A stretch of DNA of 64,000 nt. Origin: Tiliqua scincoides (taxonomy: Eukaryota; Chordata; Lepidosauria; Squamata; Scincidae). The notes below the pieces were generated by a model, which ran no database searches, was not told the origin of the DNA, and worked only from the letters and a program-made list of their open reading frames with translations. Positions within the stretch are counted from its first letter, which is position 1, and each line of letters begins with the position of its first letter. This document shows positions 11,421-32,316 of this stretch, one piece after another. The position numbers and the translations under genes are program-made. Location: assembly GCF_035046505.1 (NCBI RefSeq), contig NC_089824.1, forward strand, positions 218,496,596 through 218,560,595, given 5' to 3'.

Positions 11421-12030
11421 GAGCAGCATTTCTCAATGTTTGTCCCCTGCCTTACCACTTTGCATGGTCCACTTATTGGAAGTACCACTGGAAGTAACTG
11501 GCAAGGATGTCATCACCAGTTACTTCCAGATTGGGAGGCCAGACGCAATATCTGTAAGAGGCTCAGGGAAGATGGGAAGGCTTTTTTGAGCATGAGGAAA
11601 ATGCACACTGGAGCACTGCCCACTGAGTTGAGCCTCGTACTGCTGCTTGTTGCGTTGCACTGCTGCCAGGTGGAAGGGAACTGGGGGTCCCAAGTCTACC
11701 ACTAGCCACCACCTCAAGTACCACCCATGGAAAAAATGCCACTGCTTGAGGAACAGGGTAGTAGACACTACCCAGGACTAAAGCTGCTACTACTACCGCC
11801 ACAGCAACTTGAGATCTTTCTTTTACAACAAAGGGCTTATTTGTAAGAGGCTATGGGCAGATGGGAGGGCTTTTTTGAGCATAAGGAAAATACACACAGG
11901 GAGCACTGCCCATTAAATTGAGCCTCCTACCGCGGTATGCTGTGAAGTCATTGTGGAGGAAAAGTGGAAGGAGTCTCACCTGTATCACAAGACAACACCT
12001 CGAGTACCGCCCATTGCGCAAATACTACTA
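11421..12030. repeat. Old hAT-like element containing a partial internal duplication
   Basis: Starts near 'gcatttctcaatgtttgtcc' and has a counterpart end 'ctgcttgaggaacaggg' near 11745. The segment about 11545-11740 ('taagaggctcagggaagatggg', 'gcttttttgagcatgaggaaaat') recurs at about 11838-12030 with changes. No protein. Confidence 0.45.
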
Positions 12031-12085
12031 CTCTAAGAAAACCTTAATAGTCACTACTCACAACTACCACCGTACATAGAAACTT

Positions 12086-12616
12086 GGTATTGGTATTGGC
12101 AACCTTCAGTCTCGAAAGACTATGGTATCGCGCTCTGAAAGGTGGTTCTGGCACAGCGTCTAGTGTGGCTGAAAAGGCCAATCCGGGAGTGACAATCCCT
12201 TCCACACCAGGAGCAAGTGCAGTCTGTCCCTGGTCTGTCTCCCTGGCTTATGGGCCTTCCTTCTTTGCCTCTTAGCCTCAGACTGTTGGCAAAGTGTCTC
12301 TTCAAACTGGGAAAGGCCATGCTGCACAGCCTGCCTCCAAGCGGGCCGCTCAGAGGCCAGGGTTTCCCACTTGTTGAGATCCATTCCTAAGGCCTTCAGA
12401 TCCCTCTTGCAGATGTCCTTGTATCGCAGCTGTGGTCTACCTGTAGGGCGCTTTCCTTGCACGAGTTCTCCATAGAGGAGATCCTTTGGAATCCGGCCAT
12501 CATCCATTCTCACGACATGACCGAGCCTACGCAGGCGTCTCTGTTTCAGCAGTGAATACATGCTAGGGATTCCAGCACGTTCCAGGACTGTGTTGTTTGG
12601 AACTTTGTCCTATCAG
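12086..12616 (-). mobile_element. RTE-like LINE, 3' fragment with 10-bp target duplication
   Basis: Minus-strand copy of the C-terminal RT region (LGHVVRMDDGRIPKDLLYGEL, KRPTGRPQLRYKDICKRDLK) and the 3' tail. It corresponds to positions from about 3810 to 4340 of the copy at 2.5-4.3 kb. Flanked by atagaaactt at 12076-12085 and 12617-12626. It landed 14 bp past the U5 3' box. The frame is disrupted near the C-terminus. Confidence 0.85.
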
Positions 12617-12630
12617 ATAGAAACTTAAAA

Positions 12631-12647
12631 TCTTTTTTTTCACAACC
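12631..12647 (-). terminator. snRNA 3' box of the U5 gene
   Basis: The minus strand reads GGTTGTGAAAAAAAAGA, close to the vertebrate snRNA 3' box (GTTTN0-3AAARNNAGA). It lies about 8-24 bases beyond the U5 RNA end, the position where Integrator-dependent 3' processing signals sit. The match is by eye. Confidence 0.65.
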
Positions 12648-12654
12648 AGTAAGT

Positions 12655-12770
12655 AGCTCCACCGAAGCAGAGCCTCAAAAAATTAGTCATAAACTCATAA
12701 ATGTTCCTCTCCACGGAAATCTTTAGTAAAAGGCGAAAGATTTATGCGATCTGAAGAGAAACCAGAGTAT
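12655..12770 (-). ncRNA. RNU5: U5 spliceosomal snRNA gene
   Basis: The RNA holds exon ends together in the spliceosome through loop I and forms the core of the U5 snRNP with PRPF8. The minus strand from 12770 starts ATACTCTGGTTTCTCTTCAG, as in human U5. It keeps loop I (CGCCTTTTAC, 12735-12726), the closing stem GGAGAGGAAC, an Sm site AATTTTTTGA (12684-12675) and a terminal hairpin (GGCTCTgcTTCGgtGGAGCT). Only the variable internal region and 3' hairpin differ from human. Length about 116 nt, the normal size. It carries its own complete pol II snRNA promoter, which argues against a retro-pseudogene. It lies about 3.3 kb past PTK6, on the same strand but as a separate unit. Which U5 variant it is cannot be told. 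Confidence 0.95.
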
Positions 12771-12811
12771 GCTTTGTTCTTTCTGGGAGGCCAGGCACAG
12801 CACACCTGACT

Positions 12812-12830
12812 GCCACTCAGGTTAGGGTCA
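12812..12830 (-). promoter_or_regulatory. PSE of the U5 gene
   Basis: The minus strand reads TGACCCTAACCTGAGTGGC at -42 to -60 from the U5 start. This is the standard position and form of the vertebrate proximal sequence element bound by SNAPc (compare human U2, CTCACCGCGACTTGAATGTGG). There is no TATA box at -25, as expected for a pol II rather than a pol III snRNA gene. Confidence 0.75.
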
Positions 12831-12966
12831 CCCACCCGGCTGCTCATCACCCTTGTGCGCCGTGGTCGGCAGAAGGCAAACAGTGACACTGACATCCCCG
12901 CCCCGGTTCCCGAGCCCTGCCGTTCAGGCTGCTCCGTTAAAAGCGGCGGAGAGCGCACCGGCCTGC

Positions 12967-12999
12967 GCGCAATGCATCATGGTCGCAACGTATGCAAAT
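12967..12999 (-). promoter_or_regulatory. DSE of the U5 gene: ZNF143/Staf-like site plus octamer
   Basis: An octamer ATGCAAAT lies at 12992-12999 (+ strand), 222-229 bp upstream of the U5 start. Directly beside it at 12983-12967 the minus strand reads ACCATGATGCATTGCGC, which fits the Staf/ZNF143 binding consensus (CCCANMATGCAYYRCGC) at nearly every position. Octamer plus Staf site at about -220 is the standard snRNA distal enhancer. Confidence 0.75.
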
Positions 13000-13060
13000 C
13001 CGCTCCCGGGCTCATTCCCAGGTCAGCCCCGCTCCCGCCAGAGTCCCCCGTGAGGTCTGT

Positions 13061-13250
13061 GCAACTTGCAAGCGTCAGGGCAAGAGTTTCCTTGTGCTTT
13101 CCTGATTCCAATCTTGCAACACTCAGTGAATTGTGCATGGATTCTTCTCCTGGGTGGTGGTGGTTTTGGTATGCAATCAACATCCAACTTGCAAGTCCCC
13201 ACATTATGCGACAGCAGGAGGAGCTGGCAGCTGACTGCCCACTGTTGCAA
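13061..13250. repeat. Diverged duplicate of 15735-15905
   Basis: Shares 'catggattcttctcctggg' / 'catggattcttctgcctgg', 'caacatccaacttgcaagtcc' / 'gaacatccaatttgcaagcc' and other stretches in the same order with 15735-15905. This is either an unnamed dispersed repeat or a local duplication. No open frame is conserved between the two. Confidence 0.55.
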
Positions 13251-13540
13251 ATTGATCTAGCAAATATCAGGGATGGGCAGTGGGTGGGGAGGCGGGGGAG
13301 CCCTTCGAAAAGCGCTGCCACTGTGGGAGGTGTGCAAGTACACACAACCCATGCGTGCTGTGGCGGACCCCACAGGAGGGGCTGGCAGCTGACTGCCCAC
13401 TGTTGCAAATTGATTTAGCAAATATCAGGGTTGTGCAGTGGAGGGGGGGGAGGCAGAGCCTCCTCACTGGAGCCCTTTGAAAAGCACCGCTGCTGTGCAG
13501 CAGCGCTTTTCGAAGGGCTCCAGTGGGGAGGCTCTGTCTT
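13214..13540. repeat. Local duplication plus long hairpin (foldback element)
   Basis: The unit 'gcagctgactgcccactgttg' plus 'caaatatcaggg' occurs at about 13228-13272 and 13387-13431. At 13454-13495 and 13498-13536 two arms ('cagagcctcctcactggagc..', '..gctccagtggggaggctctg') are near-perfect inverted repeats with almost no loop. The same arm wording ('cccttcgaaaagcgc') recurs at 13301-13320 and in the foldback at 43625-43790. It looks like a foldback MITE that duplicated in place. Confidence 0.6.
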
Positions 13541-15734
13541 CCCTGCTTCCCAACCCACTGCCCATCCCTGGCAAGAATGTATTTAACCATCTGACATCGT
13601 TACCGTCTGGTTTCATATTCACCTCAAATGCTAAGGTGAGTTAGAGCATCTGTTTTAGCGATAAATACACATAGGAAGCATTTGGAATTCTACTGTTCTT
13701 TAGCGGCTGTGGTTATGAGTGCAGCAGGGTAATAAGCGGGCATGGAGGGAAAAGTAGTTCACATTAAAATATCTGGTGAGGGGCTTTAAGTAAGGGAGAT
13801 ATAGCAAGGATCCAAAGAGGTGTCTGACAAGACTTTTGATGCTTTTCCAACAGTCATTTCACAATCTGCTTTTGAAAGTTCCTGTTTCAGACGTAGATTG
13901 CTTATGCGCCAGGAAGGTGCAAGGGTTACTGCCTGTTCAAGAAACACATGCCCAGGGGTCTGTTGGGCAAGTGGAACTAGGTGCAAGGTTCTTAGAACTG
14001 GCCTGGCCCTGTTCTCAGCTTGCATGCATTTGGGCTGCATATAGTAGTAGTGTCACAAACCTACTGCTACTATTCCACACTTGTCATGGCCTTTGGAGCT
14101 CAGTGTTTACCATTACTGCTCATCTCACCCCTGTGCATTGTATATATGCGTAACATCCATGTGTGTGCAATGTGTGTACAGGAGGATCACTGTATGCCTC
14201 TGATGAAAATGACTCTGGTCCATAGCTTATGCCACAGGAAATAGATCAGGTTACTTTAAAAACTCTTTATTGACTTTACAGCACCTGTGATTAAATAAGA
14301 AATCTGTGTTTTTTTTCCTTCCCCAAATAATCTTTACAGTTAGCATCCATCTTTCAACACAAGAGGTAACAAGAAGTTTGGGGTTGCTTAAATAAGCTTG
14401 TGCAACAATAAACTAATATCAGAGTATTTTCTTTGGCCACATTCACAAGGGATGTAAAGAACACAATTTTTGTCATAAACATGGTGAATGCGGTATGTAA
14501 GATGGCTTGGATTCATTTTTAACAGGATAACACTTATCCCTTGAAATGTCACTGTTTGATTTGAAAGATCTGGCAGATTCATACTATTGCTGTTTCTCTG
14601 ATCAGATCCATCCACCGAGCGGTACATCAGTCAACCATTGCCAGTTTTGCTCCCTCCCAAGCACTGGAGGGGCCTTTCCTCCTGGGGCCAAAGGCTTTCT
14701 ATAAGGGATGGGATAACCCAGCATGGCACAAGTCGAGCCTAGAGTCTCCACTCCCTGCAACTCAACTCAAAAACGAGTCATAATGAGGGCACTTTCCAAG
14801 TCGCCTAGTCACCCCTTTGTGACTCAATAGGACTCAAGTCAAGTCACCCCCCCCCCGGTAAAAAGCCCGCAATGGCTTTGCAGAGGAAAACAGGGCTGCT
14901 GCCAGGGTGCGTGTGTGTCAGAGTTCACTTTAAACACTTTCCTGATGTCCCCGCCCATTTGTAAACAGTGCAGGAGGGGTGGGAGGGACTGCAAGAGAGT
15001 GGGGTCACGAGCAGCAGCTGCAAGGCCTTCCAGGATGACCCAATCCTTTGCAGCTGTACTCATAAGTAGTCCCACTGCACCTGGTCATTCTATGAGGCTT
15101 CCTCCACCCAAGTAACAATGGAACGCCTCACAGCAGTCATACACTGAAAAGCGTGATCACTATGAACTGCCCCCCCCCCCGGCTTCTGCAGCCAACTGTA
15201 AGGCAAGAACACTCTTGGCTCCTCCTTCTGCCCTCCCTCAGCCAAAGAAAACACCAGAATGCCCATCCTTCATCCAATGATCATCGAAGGAAAATAGAGC
15301 TTGTTTCTGCCTCTCCCTTCCTGCTCGGATGCATTAACCCTCCCCTGCTTCCTAGCTGGAACTTCCCTGCTGCTCACCTGGTCTGAATGGTGGCCCCACA
15401 AGGCTTTTCATGCTGCAAAAACAGTAAGCAAGCACACCCAGATACAGGCAGACTCAAGTCTGCACACATGGGGATGAGTGCCAAGTCAGAGGCTCTTGAC
15501 TCAAGTGTTTTTTCGAGTCTTCCACACGCGCGACTCACAAGTCAGCGAAAAAGTCAGGCATTTTCACAACAAGTCCTAATTATTCCTAAATAAGAAAGTC
15601 CTAAAAGAGTTGAGTTCCCAACGCTGCTCTCTATAACAGTAAAATGATAAGAACAAATTCTGAATACTATCACATCTCGGAATGGCATCAACAGACCTTC
15701 TGGAAACACATAAATCCATTTAGGTTCTTCCTGT
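13541..15734. other. Region 3' of PTK6, no separate gene seen
   Basis: No confident protein or RNA. It may hold PTK6 3'-UTR sequence down to about 14250 (see the AATAAA at 14271-14266). From 14740 to 15600 there is a repeat-like stretch rich in 'gactcaagtc' words, a poly-C run at 15171-15180, and text similar to 60940-61010 ('gggactcgactcaagactcaa'). Confidence 0.4.
14266..14271 (-). terminator. Possible PTK6 polyadenylation signal
   Basis: AATAAA on the minus strand in 'taaagtcaataaagag', about 1.8 kb after the PTK6 stop. No nearer AATAAA is seen. A weak call without transcript data. Confidence 0.25.
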
Positions 15735-15905
15735 GAATGCAGCCTTCAACTTTAAGAGATCAGCTGTTCCTTGTGCCTTCCAGATTCTTTCCAACTCAGG
15801 AACACAGAGTAATAGTGCCCATGGATTCTTCTGCCTGGTGCATGATAGTTTTGACATCCAATGAACATCCAATTTGCAAGCCCTCACCTTCTGTTCTGAT
15901 GCACA
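15735..15905. repeat. Diverged duplicate of 13061-13250
   Basis: Paired with the segment at 13061-13250. It lies 190 bp beyond the PTK6 stop codon, so it may be part of the PTK6 3' UTR. Confidence 0.5.
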
Positions 15906-16095
15906 ATTCAAACTGGACAACACTTCATAAATGCCCCATTTCCCCTATTAAGACCTTGTTTATCCCCGTAGCTTAAGGCCTGCTCAGTCACCTCTCCCTT
16001 AAGAGTATGTGTATGTCAGGATGCTGGAGGTCTCCTCTTCATATCAAACTTGTGAGCCTTCAAGGGAGGGGCAAAAGTGGAAAAATGGGTTCCTT

Positions 16096-26946
<10,851 letters not shown>

Positions 26947-27711
26947 GATGTCAAACCAAGCAGTTGAAGTCCCAGCAGATGGAGAATCTTCAGTCTATCT
27001 CTCTCTGCAGTTAAAATACACCCACACACCACTGCTTTGCAATCTTTCCAGCCACAAACCCCTTTTCAAAATTCCATGCTCATCGAAGCCCTGGCTGACA
27101 TACCTCCAGAGAGTCTTCCTGACTCTGTTGAGTTGTCTGAGGAGTGCCAGTTCAGGTAAGTGCCACTGCCTGCAAGAGACTTGTAATAAATCCTTCTCAT
27201 TACTTCCTTTTTATAAGAGAACTGTAACAACCCAGCTCCGCCCTGCTGTTTCTACTCAAACAAAAGAAAGGGAAGAAGGTGGTGATATACAGAGGAGGAG
27301 GAGGAAGAGTAAGGAAGACAGTGCAGATTGGGTGCAGTGCCTAGTGGTTTGCAACCGAAACCCTTCTCCCTGCCTCTGTTTCACCCTTTAAATAGGGGTA
27401 AACTGGGAATAACCGAGAAAGATACATCACTGTCATCACCCTAGACCGTGAAATCAGAGGATTGGCAAAATTGACACTGAATAGGCAACAAATTTCACAG
27501 CTGCACACATTTATTAATTTGGCTAAGAATTCAAGCTTGAGGTTTTTGTTTTTAACACACAGAAATGTCACTTTTGAAATATATCACTGTAAAATTCTTT
27601 TTGCACCAAATTCAAGTGAGAATTTGACTGGAAAGTTTTGTCTGCTGAATGGGTTCAATTCTAGTAAGAAGTTTTTGCCAACTAAAAGTGTTTTCTATGT
27701 TAAAGGGCAGG
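26947..27711. other. PTK6 upstream flank
   Basis: Expected to hold the 5' UTR and promoter. I see no clear TATA box and no CpG island here. A purine-rich stretch 'agaggaggaggaggaagag' lies at 27292-27310. Confidence 0.35.
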
Positions 27712-28114
27712 AGGTCTGGTCTAGAGGGTAGAGCCTCCATTTGCCTGAAGATAACATCTGAAGGTCCTCAGTTTGAGGCCACTGGCACCGTGAATGGCAA
27801 GACCTTGAAGCAGCTAACAAGCTGAGCAGAGTTATTCCACCTGCTCTTTGGTGTGAGCAAAGAAGCGTCTTGGCTGCCCTCCCTGTGAGAGATGAAGGAG
27901 CTGCTTGTCAGCTTGCGTGGGAGGAAACTGGAGGCCAGAATGTGATACCAGATCAGAAAGATCCATCTGAAATGTTGTGGTTCTTGAAAGATAGAACCTT
28001 TCTTCGATTGTAAAAATCCCTACAGGGATTTAGAACAGCCTGCCTATGTAAACCGCCTTGAATTAAAGTCTGAGGAGAAATCTGACGACCAAGAAAGGTG
28101 GTATATAAATACCT

Positions 28115-28147
<33 letters not shown>
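27712..28147 (+). mobile_element. tRNA-derived SINE with (TTA)n tail
   Basis: Pol III type 2 promoter: A-box region 'tggtctagagggtagagcc' at 27718-27735 and B-box-like 'agtttgaggcc' at 27770-27780. A roughly 300-bp body follows, then 'aaaccgccttgaat' and 'gaaaggtggtatataaata', ending in a (TTA)n tract at 28117-28147. The best-preserved copy of its family here. Confidence 0.8.
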
Positions 28148-28148
<1 letters not shown>

Positions 28149-28861
28149 AGATGGTCTCTCCAAAATCAGTGATCACCTGCAAACCCTCCGGAGAGAGACT
28201 GCAACAGGCAAGAGAAAATGTATTCTTACAATGCTGTAGTAATTAGATGGACAAGTGCAGGTCACAGAGCCCAGCAACCAGTGTCCACTTCCAACCCATC
28301 TCATCCCAAAACTGGGTTTCAACTGGGATGCCACCACCCAAAGTGTTTATATTGTTCCCTGTGGGTGTTTACCAAGTTTTCCCTGTGAGATTGGATGCTG
28401 GGGGGCTTCATGTGAGCCCCGGACTTTCCCCACTGTTGGAAGTCAGGTGGGCTTCACGGTCCACTGAGCTGGCTCAAAGCTAGGACTTTTGTTTACTGGT
28501 CATTTGGGGAAAAAGAGATGCTCAGACAATAAAGGACATAATAGGGAAAGTATGGCTACTGTCTTTGAAGGAGTTAGTGGCTCCTTTAGGATTCACAGAC
28601 ATCATAGAAGGCTCTGGGGTTATTGAAAAGACCAAAACAGAGCTGAAAATAGTAGAGGAGTAGGGACTTTCACCACCACCAGGAGGTAATATTCCTGCTT
28701 CAGGTTTGCAGCCCAGATGCTAAACCAGTTGCCTCAGAGATTCTCAATCAGCCTTGACAAGCTGGTAGGGTAGTAGCTAATGGCCTAATTCACATGTTAC
28801 AATCAATGCATGTACAACCTGTGTTCAGTGTATGTGCATGCAACACTTCCATTTTGCTCTC
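28148..28861. other. Intergenic, no gene seen
   Basis: No protein-like frame or named repeat seen. Confidence 0.35.
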
Positions 28862-28960
28862 ACGGCCTGGGATGCCTCTGAAGTGGAGGGGTCGCTTGCA
28901 CGCCTCAGTGAGGCTCCCTGCAAAACTTAGTGCATCGCACCCCCTTTAGCTACGCCACTG
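28862..28960. mobile_element. hAT family G, right part
   Basis: Ends 'ctttagctacgccactg' preceded by 'ccctgcaaaacttagtgc', as at the right end of the 63 kb copy. Truncated on the left. Confidence 0.55.
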
Positions 28961-28995
28961 CTCCTCTTCTTTTGCATGACAGTCCTTGATGGCTG

Positions 28996-29379
28996 TCACA
29001 GTCTCCTCTTAGGTCTGCTCAAAATGTGCAGCTCTTCTGTGGGAAAATAGATCCATGAGTCACCACTGTGGGTTTCAGCTTGCATGTGATTTGCAACCAC
29101 AAGTTCAGTCCAATCCAGGGCTTTCTTCAAACCAAAGGCTGTGCTGTTTCTTTCTCTGGTGCCAACAGTCATCTTGCAGCAGACTTCCTGGGGACTTGAG
29201 TCTTTGCTGGAAAAAACGAGGGCAGCCCAGCTCTTATCAGGGCACCACACAGAGCCCACCACGAGTGGCTGCTGCTTTGCACTGCTCTCTAGAATCTGTG
29301 TGACATAGTCAAAAACTGAGCCCTTCCATTCAAAACAGGATCCGTGAGTCATGTTGTAATACTGGTCATAATCCGAAAT
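28996..29379 (-). CDS. Possible terminal exon of an unidentified gene
   Basis: On the minus strand a polypyrimidine-AG acceptor (cctgctcccatctag) is followed by an open frame starting ISDYDQYYNMTHGSC. It continues as FEWKGSVFDYVTQIL, VVGSVWCPDKSWAAL, CCKMTVGTRERNSTAF and DWTELVVANHMQ, ending SRPKRRL and stop. The composition is protein-like (balanced residues, several Cys and Trp, two NxT/S sites), unlike the shadow frames around it. The triplet just before the proposed acceptor is a stop, as expected at an intron edge. I recognise no family. Upstream exons would lie above 29380, and none was found. It may be chance or an old retrocopy. Confidence 0.25.
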   Translation of the reverse strand: MSDYDQYYNMTHGSCFEWKGSVFDYVTQILESSAKQQPLVVGSVWCPDKSWAALVFSSKDSSPQEVCCKMTVGTRERNSTAFGLKKALDWTELVVANHMQAETHSGDSWIYFPTEELHILSRPKRRL

Positions 29380-30013
29380 CTAGATGGGAGCAGGTGATTT
29401 CCTCCAGAATTCTTCCCCCGTTGACATTGTATCATGTGCCTGGCAGTTAAACCTCTGGCTGAGCTGTTGTGGTGGCTCAGAAGGATCAATTGCTCAGGGA
29501 ATTTATTTGCAGTTCATCATCTTGAGGAAAGGAGACACTTTCAGTGAGGCTGAGATTACAACCTCACACAAGGACAGGCTGGAAAGAAGTCATTACCAGT
29601 TGAATGCTACCCTTTTCCCCACCTTAGCATGCAGCCATGCCCCAAAAAGCTGCACTGCACGCTATGATGGAGGGGGCCTATCTGGGGGCTTCAGGGGGAA
29701 AGGGAAATAATTTTCCCTTATGCTTCCATAAGGCATTGACTCCCAAGGCGTCTCCTCAGACCAGCTCTTTAGCTGGCACAAGTCCAAGAAGACAAAGGAA
29801 GTATGTCAGATCGTTCCAGAGGGGATAGCATCTGGTGCAAGTCACCTGGGCCGGGTGCCACCCCTTCCCACCTCCAATATGCCCCTGGCCCTCCTTGCTT
29901 TCTGATCCACCACCACCCACCCACCCTGCCTCTTCCACCAACCCTGCCAACTCACCACCACGGGTTGGTTTCTCTTCATTGCCATCACACACAGGGTTCT
30001 CCCCACCATCTGT

Positions 30014-30745
30014 AAACATAGAACAGCCCTGCTGCGTCAGGCCAAAGGCCCATCCAGTCCAGCCTCCTCTGTCTCACAGTGGCTCATCAGATGCCTCAGG
30101 GAGCACACAAAAGGTACCTGCACCCTGCTGTCCTCCCTTGCACCTGGCATTCTGAGGTAGCCTACTTTTAAAATCAGGAGGTTGCACAGACACATCATGG
30201 CTTGTAATGTGTAACCGACTTTTCCTCCAGAAATTTGTCCAGTTCTCTTTTAAAGGCATCTAGGCCAGATGCCATCACCACATCCTGTGGCAAGGGGTTC
30301 CACAGACTAATTACATGCTGGGTAAAAGAAATATTTTCTTTTGTCTATCCTTACTCTCCCAACACTCAATTTTAGTGGTTGTCCCCTGGTTCTGGTGTTG
30401 TGTGAGAGGGAAAAGAGCGTCTATCCACCCCCTGCATAATTTTGTATGTCTCAATCATGTCTCCTCTCAGGTACCTTTTTTCTATATTTAAGAGGCCCAA
30501 ACACTGTAGCCTTTCCTCATAAGGAAGGTGCCCCAGCCCAGTAATCATCTTAGTCGCTCTCTTTTGCACCTTTTCCATTTCTACTAAGTCTTTTTTGAGA
30601 TGTGGTGACCAGAACTGGACACAATACTCCAGGTGTGGCCTTACCATCGATTTGTACAACAGCATGATGATGTTAGCTATTTTATTCTCAATATGTTTTC
30701 TAATGATCCTGAGCATGGAATCAGCCTTGTTTATCATGATGGTGA
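30014..30745 (-). mobile_element. CR1 LINE, 3' part
   Basis: The minus strand encodes the end of the CR1 reverse transcriptase ([51 protein letters not shown]) and the 3' UTR. Diverged from the 32.3 kb copy and truncated at the 5' end. Confidence 0.85.
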
Positions 30746-31496
30746 TGCCATCTTTACTGTGATGGTGGCCCAGAAATGTGTGGCTCTGCACACTTCCAGG
30801 AGTCATTTTATGATGCTGTAAACTAAGCATCAACCACTATTGGAATGCTAGCTCTGGTAGCAGTTGTATCGAAATCGTGGAAGATATCACCAAGGAGATA
30901 GGGTGTGGTGTCCACAGTGCCCCTTGCTCTAAGTAAATGCAGGGTTAAAACCCAGGTGGAAGCTGAAGGGGTGCTGCACAGCTGCAGCCATTAGAAGCTA
31001 AAGTGAACCTAGAAGTATATAAACAGCACCAGGAGGAACTAGGGGGTGTGGAAGGAGTGCAGGTGGGAGAGGTGGCTGACTTTTGGCTTGGCAACTCTGA
31101 CTGATTGGACTGGCTTACCTAGAATCTGACCTAGGACTGTGACTTGGCTTATTGACTCTGGCCTGGATACTCTGACTGATGTGACTGACTTACCTGGAAT
31201 CTGTGGACTGTGACTTGGCTCTGACTTTTGCTTGCTGCACTCCTGAGTTTAACAAGGGAAACTAATTAGCCTTAAGTGGGCACAAGGCCTAGAGAGGAGG
31301 AGCTCTGGCAAGACAGCAGTGCAGCCTAATAGGGCTGGGCTATAGATGTGCTGTTTAAAGCACTCATACCATAAGCACATGGAGAAATCTGTAGCATGTA
31401 CAGGAATTGAGTGTAGTGGCCAATGGTACAATTCAGTGATTTGACATTTAAGAAAGAGGGAGGTTTGGGCAAAGATTAACCTACAACAAGTTTAAG
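30746..31496. other. Intergenic, no gene seen
   Basis: Contains a loose repetition of 'ttggcttactgactctgacctgg'-type words at 31080-31230, each about 50-60 bp. No gene seen. Confidence 0.4.
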
Positions 31497-31761
31497 AACA
31501 GCCCCTCTGGATCAGGCCATAGGCCCATCAAGTCCAGCTTCCTGTATCTCACAGTGGCCCAGGCATTCCTGTATCTCACCAAATGCCCCAGGGAGCACAC
31601 CAGATAACAAGAGACCTGCAAGAGACCTTCTTATGTTAAGGCTTCCTGGGAATTGTAGTTAAGAACATAAGAACAGCCCCACTGGATCAGGCCACAGGCC
31701 CATCTAGTCCAGCTTCCTGTATCTCACAGCGGCCCACCAAATGCCCCAGGGAGCACACTTG
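31497..31761 (-). mobile_element. CR1 3' end, dimeric-tail variant
   Basis: Two CR1 tails (31663-31761 and 31497-31610) are joined by a linker that on the minus strand reads 'aactacaattcccaggaagc' (31660-31641). The same arrangement occurs at 38043-38580 and 57288-57797. Confidence 0.75.
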
Positions 31762-32316
31762 ATAGTGTAGCTAATGTAGAGAGAATATGATATTCTACAG
31801 AATAATCTGGACACTTCTTTTAAATAATCTGGACACTTTGTTAATGTTAAAAAACCTTGAGTGATTCAATTAAAAACAAAACAAAACAACTTTGCACAAT
31901 TTAACATTGTGACCACTGCAAAATGTGCTCAAACAAACAAACACTAGCCAGCCACAGGATGTTCTAATGAGGTTTTACTGCACTGAATTTTGAAATTCTA
32001 TTTGGGAAGTGAGATGTTACACAACAATATTCCCATCACCATTTATGACATCTAAAACGTGAAGAAATCTACTTCCAGGATTTGTAGAAAGCTGTATAGC
32101 CTGTATATGTGCATCTGGAGCTTTTTTGCTGGATCTGCTCCTGGATTTTTACTATGCAGAAAATGAGTGGATAGGACTAGTTTCTGCCTGAGAGCTATTG
32201 TTAAAAGCAGTGGACAACTCACAACTGAGGTAGCACCTGTAAAAATACCACTCGTGATGAAAATGGCTGGTTTATTTGGAACATGCTGACTACAATACTG
32301 TCTACTCACAGTGCAG
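31762..32316. other. Intergenic, AT-rich, no gene seen
   Basis: Short A-rich tracts ('acaaaacaaaac', 'aaacaaacaaac') and no recognised element. Confidence 0.35.

Noticed and set aside
12855-13418. Open frame of 187 codons over the U5 promoter
   Set aside because: It covers the U5 upstream elements and foldback repeats, and competing frames on both strands are equally open, as expected from GC-rich DNA.
14388-14627. Minus-strand 79-codon frame in the possible PTK6 3' UTR
   Set aside because: No recognisable motif and no splice signal; likely chance.
29756-30019. Minus-strand Gly/Glu-rich frame
   Set aside because: Low-complexity translation of a CCACC-rich strand, with no conserved motif or splice context.
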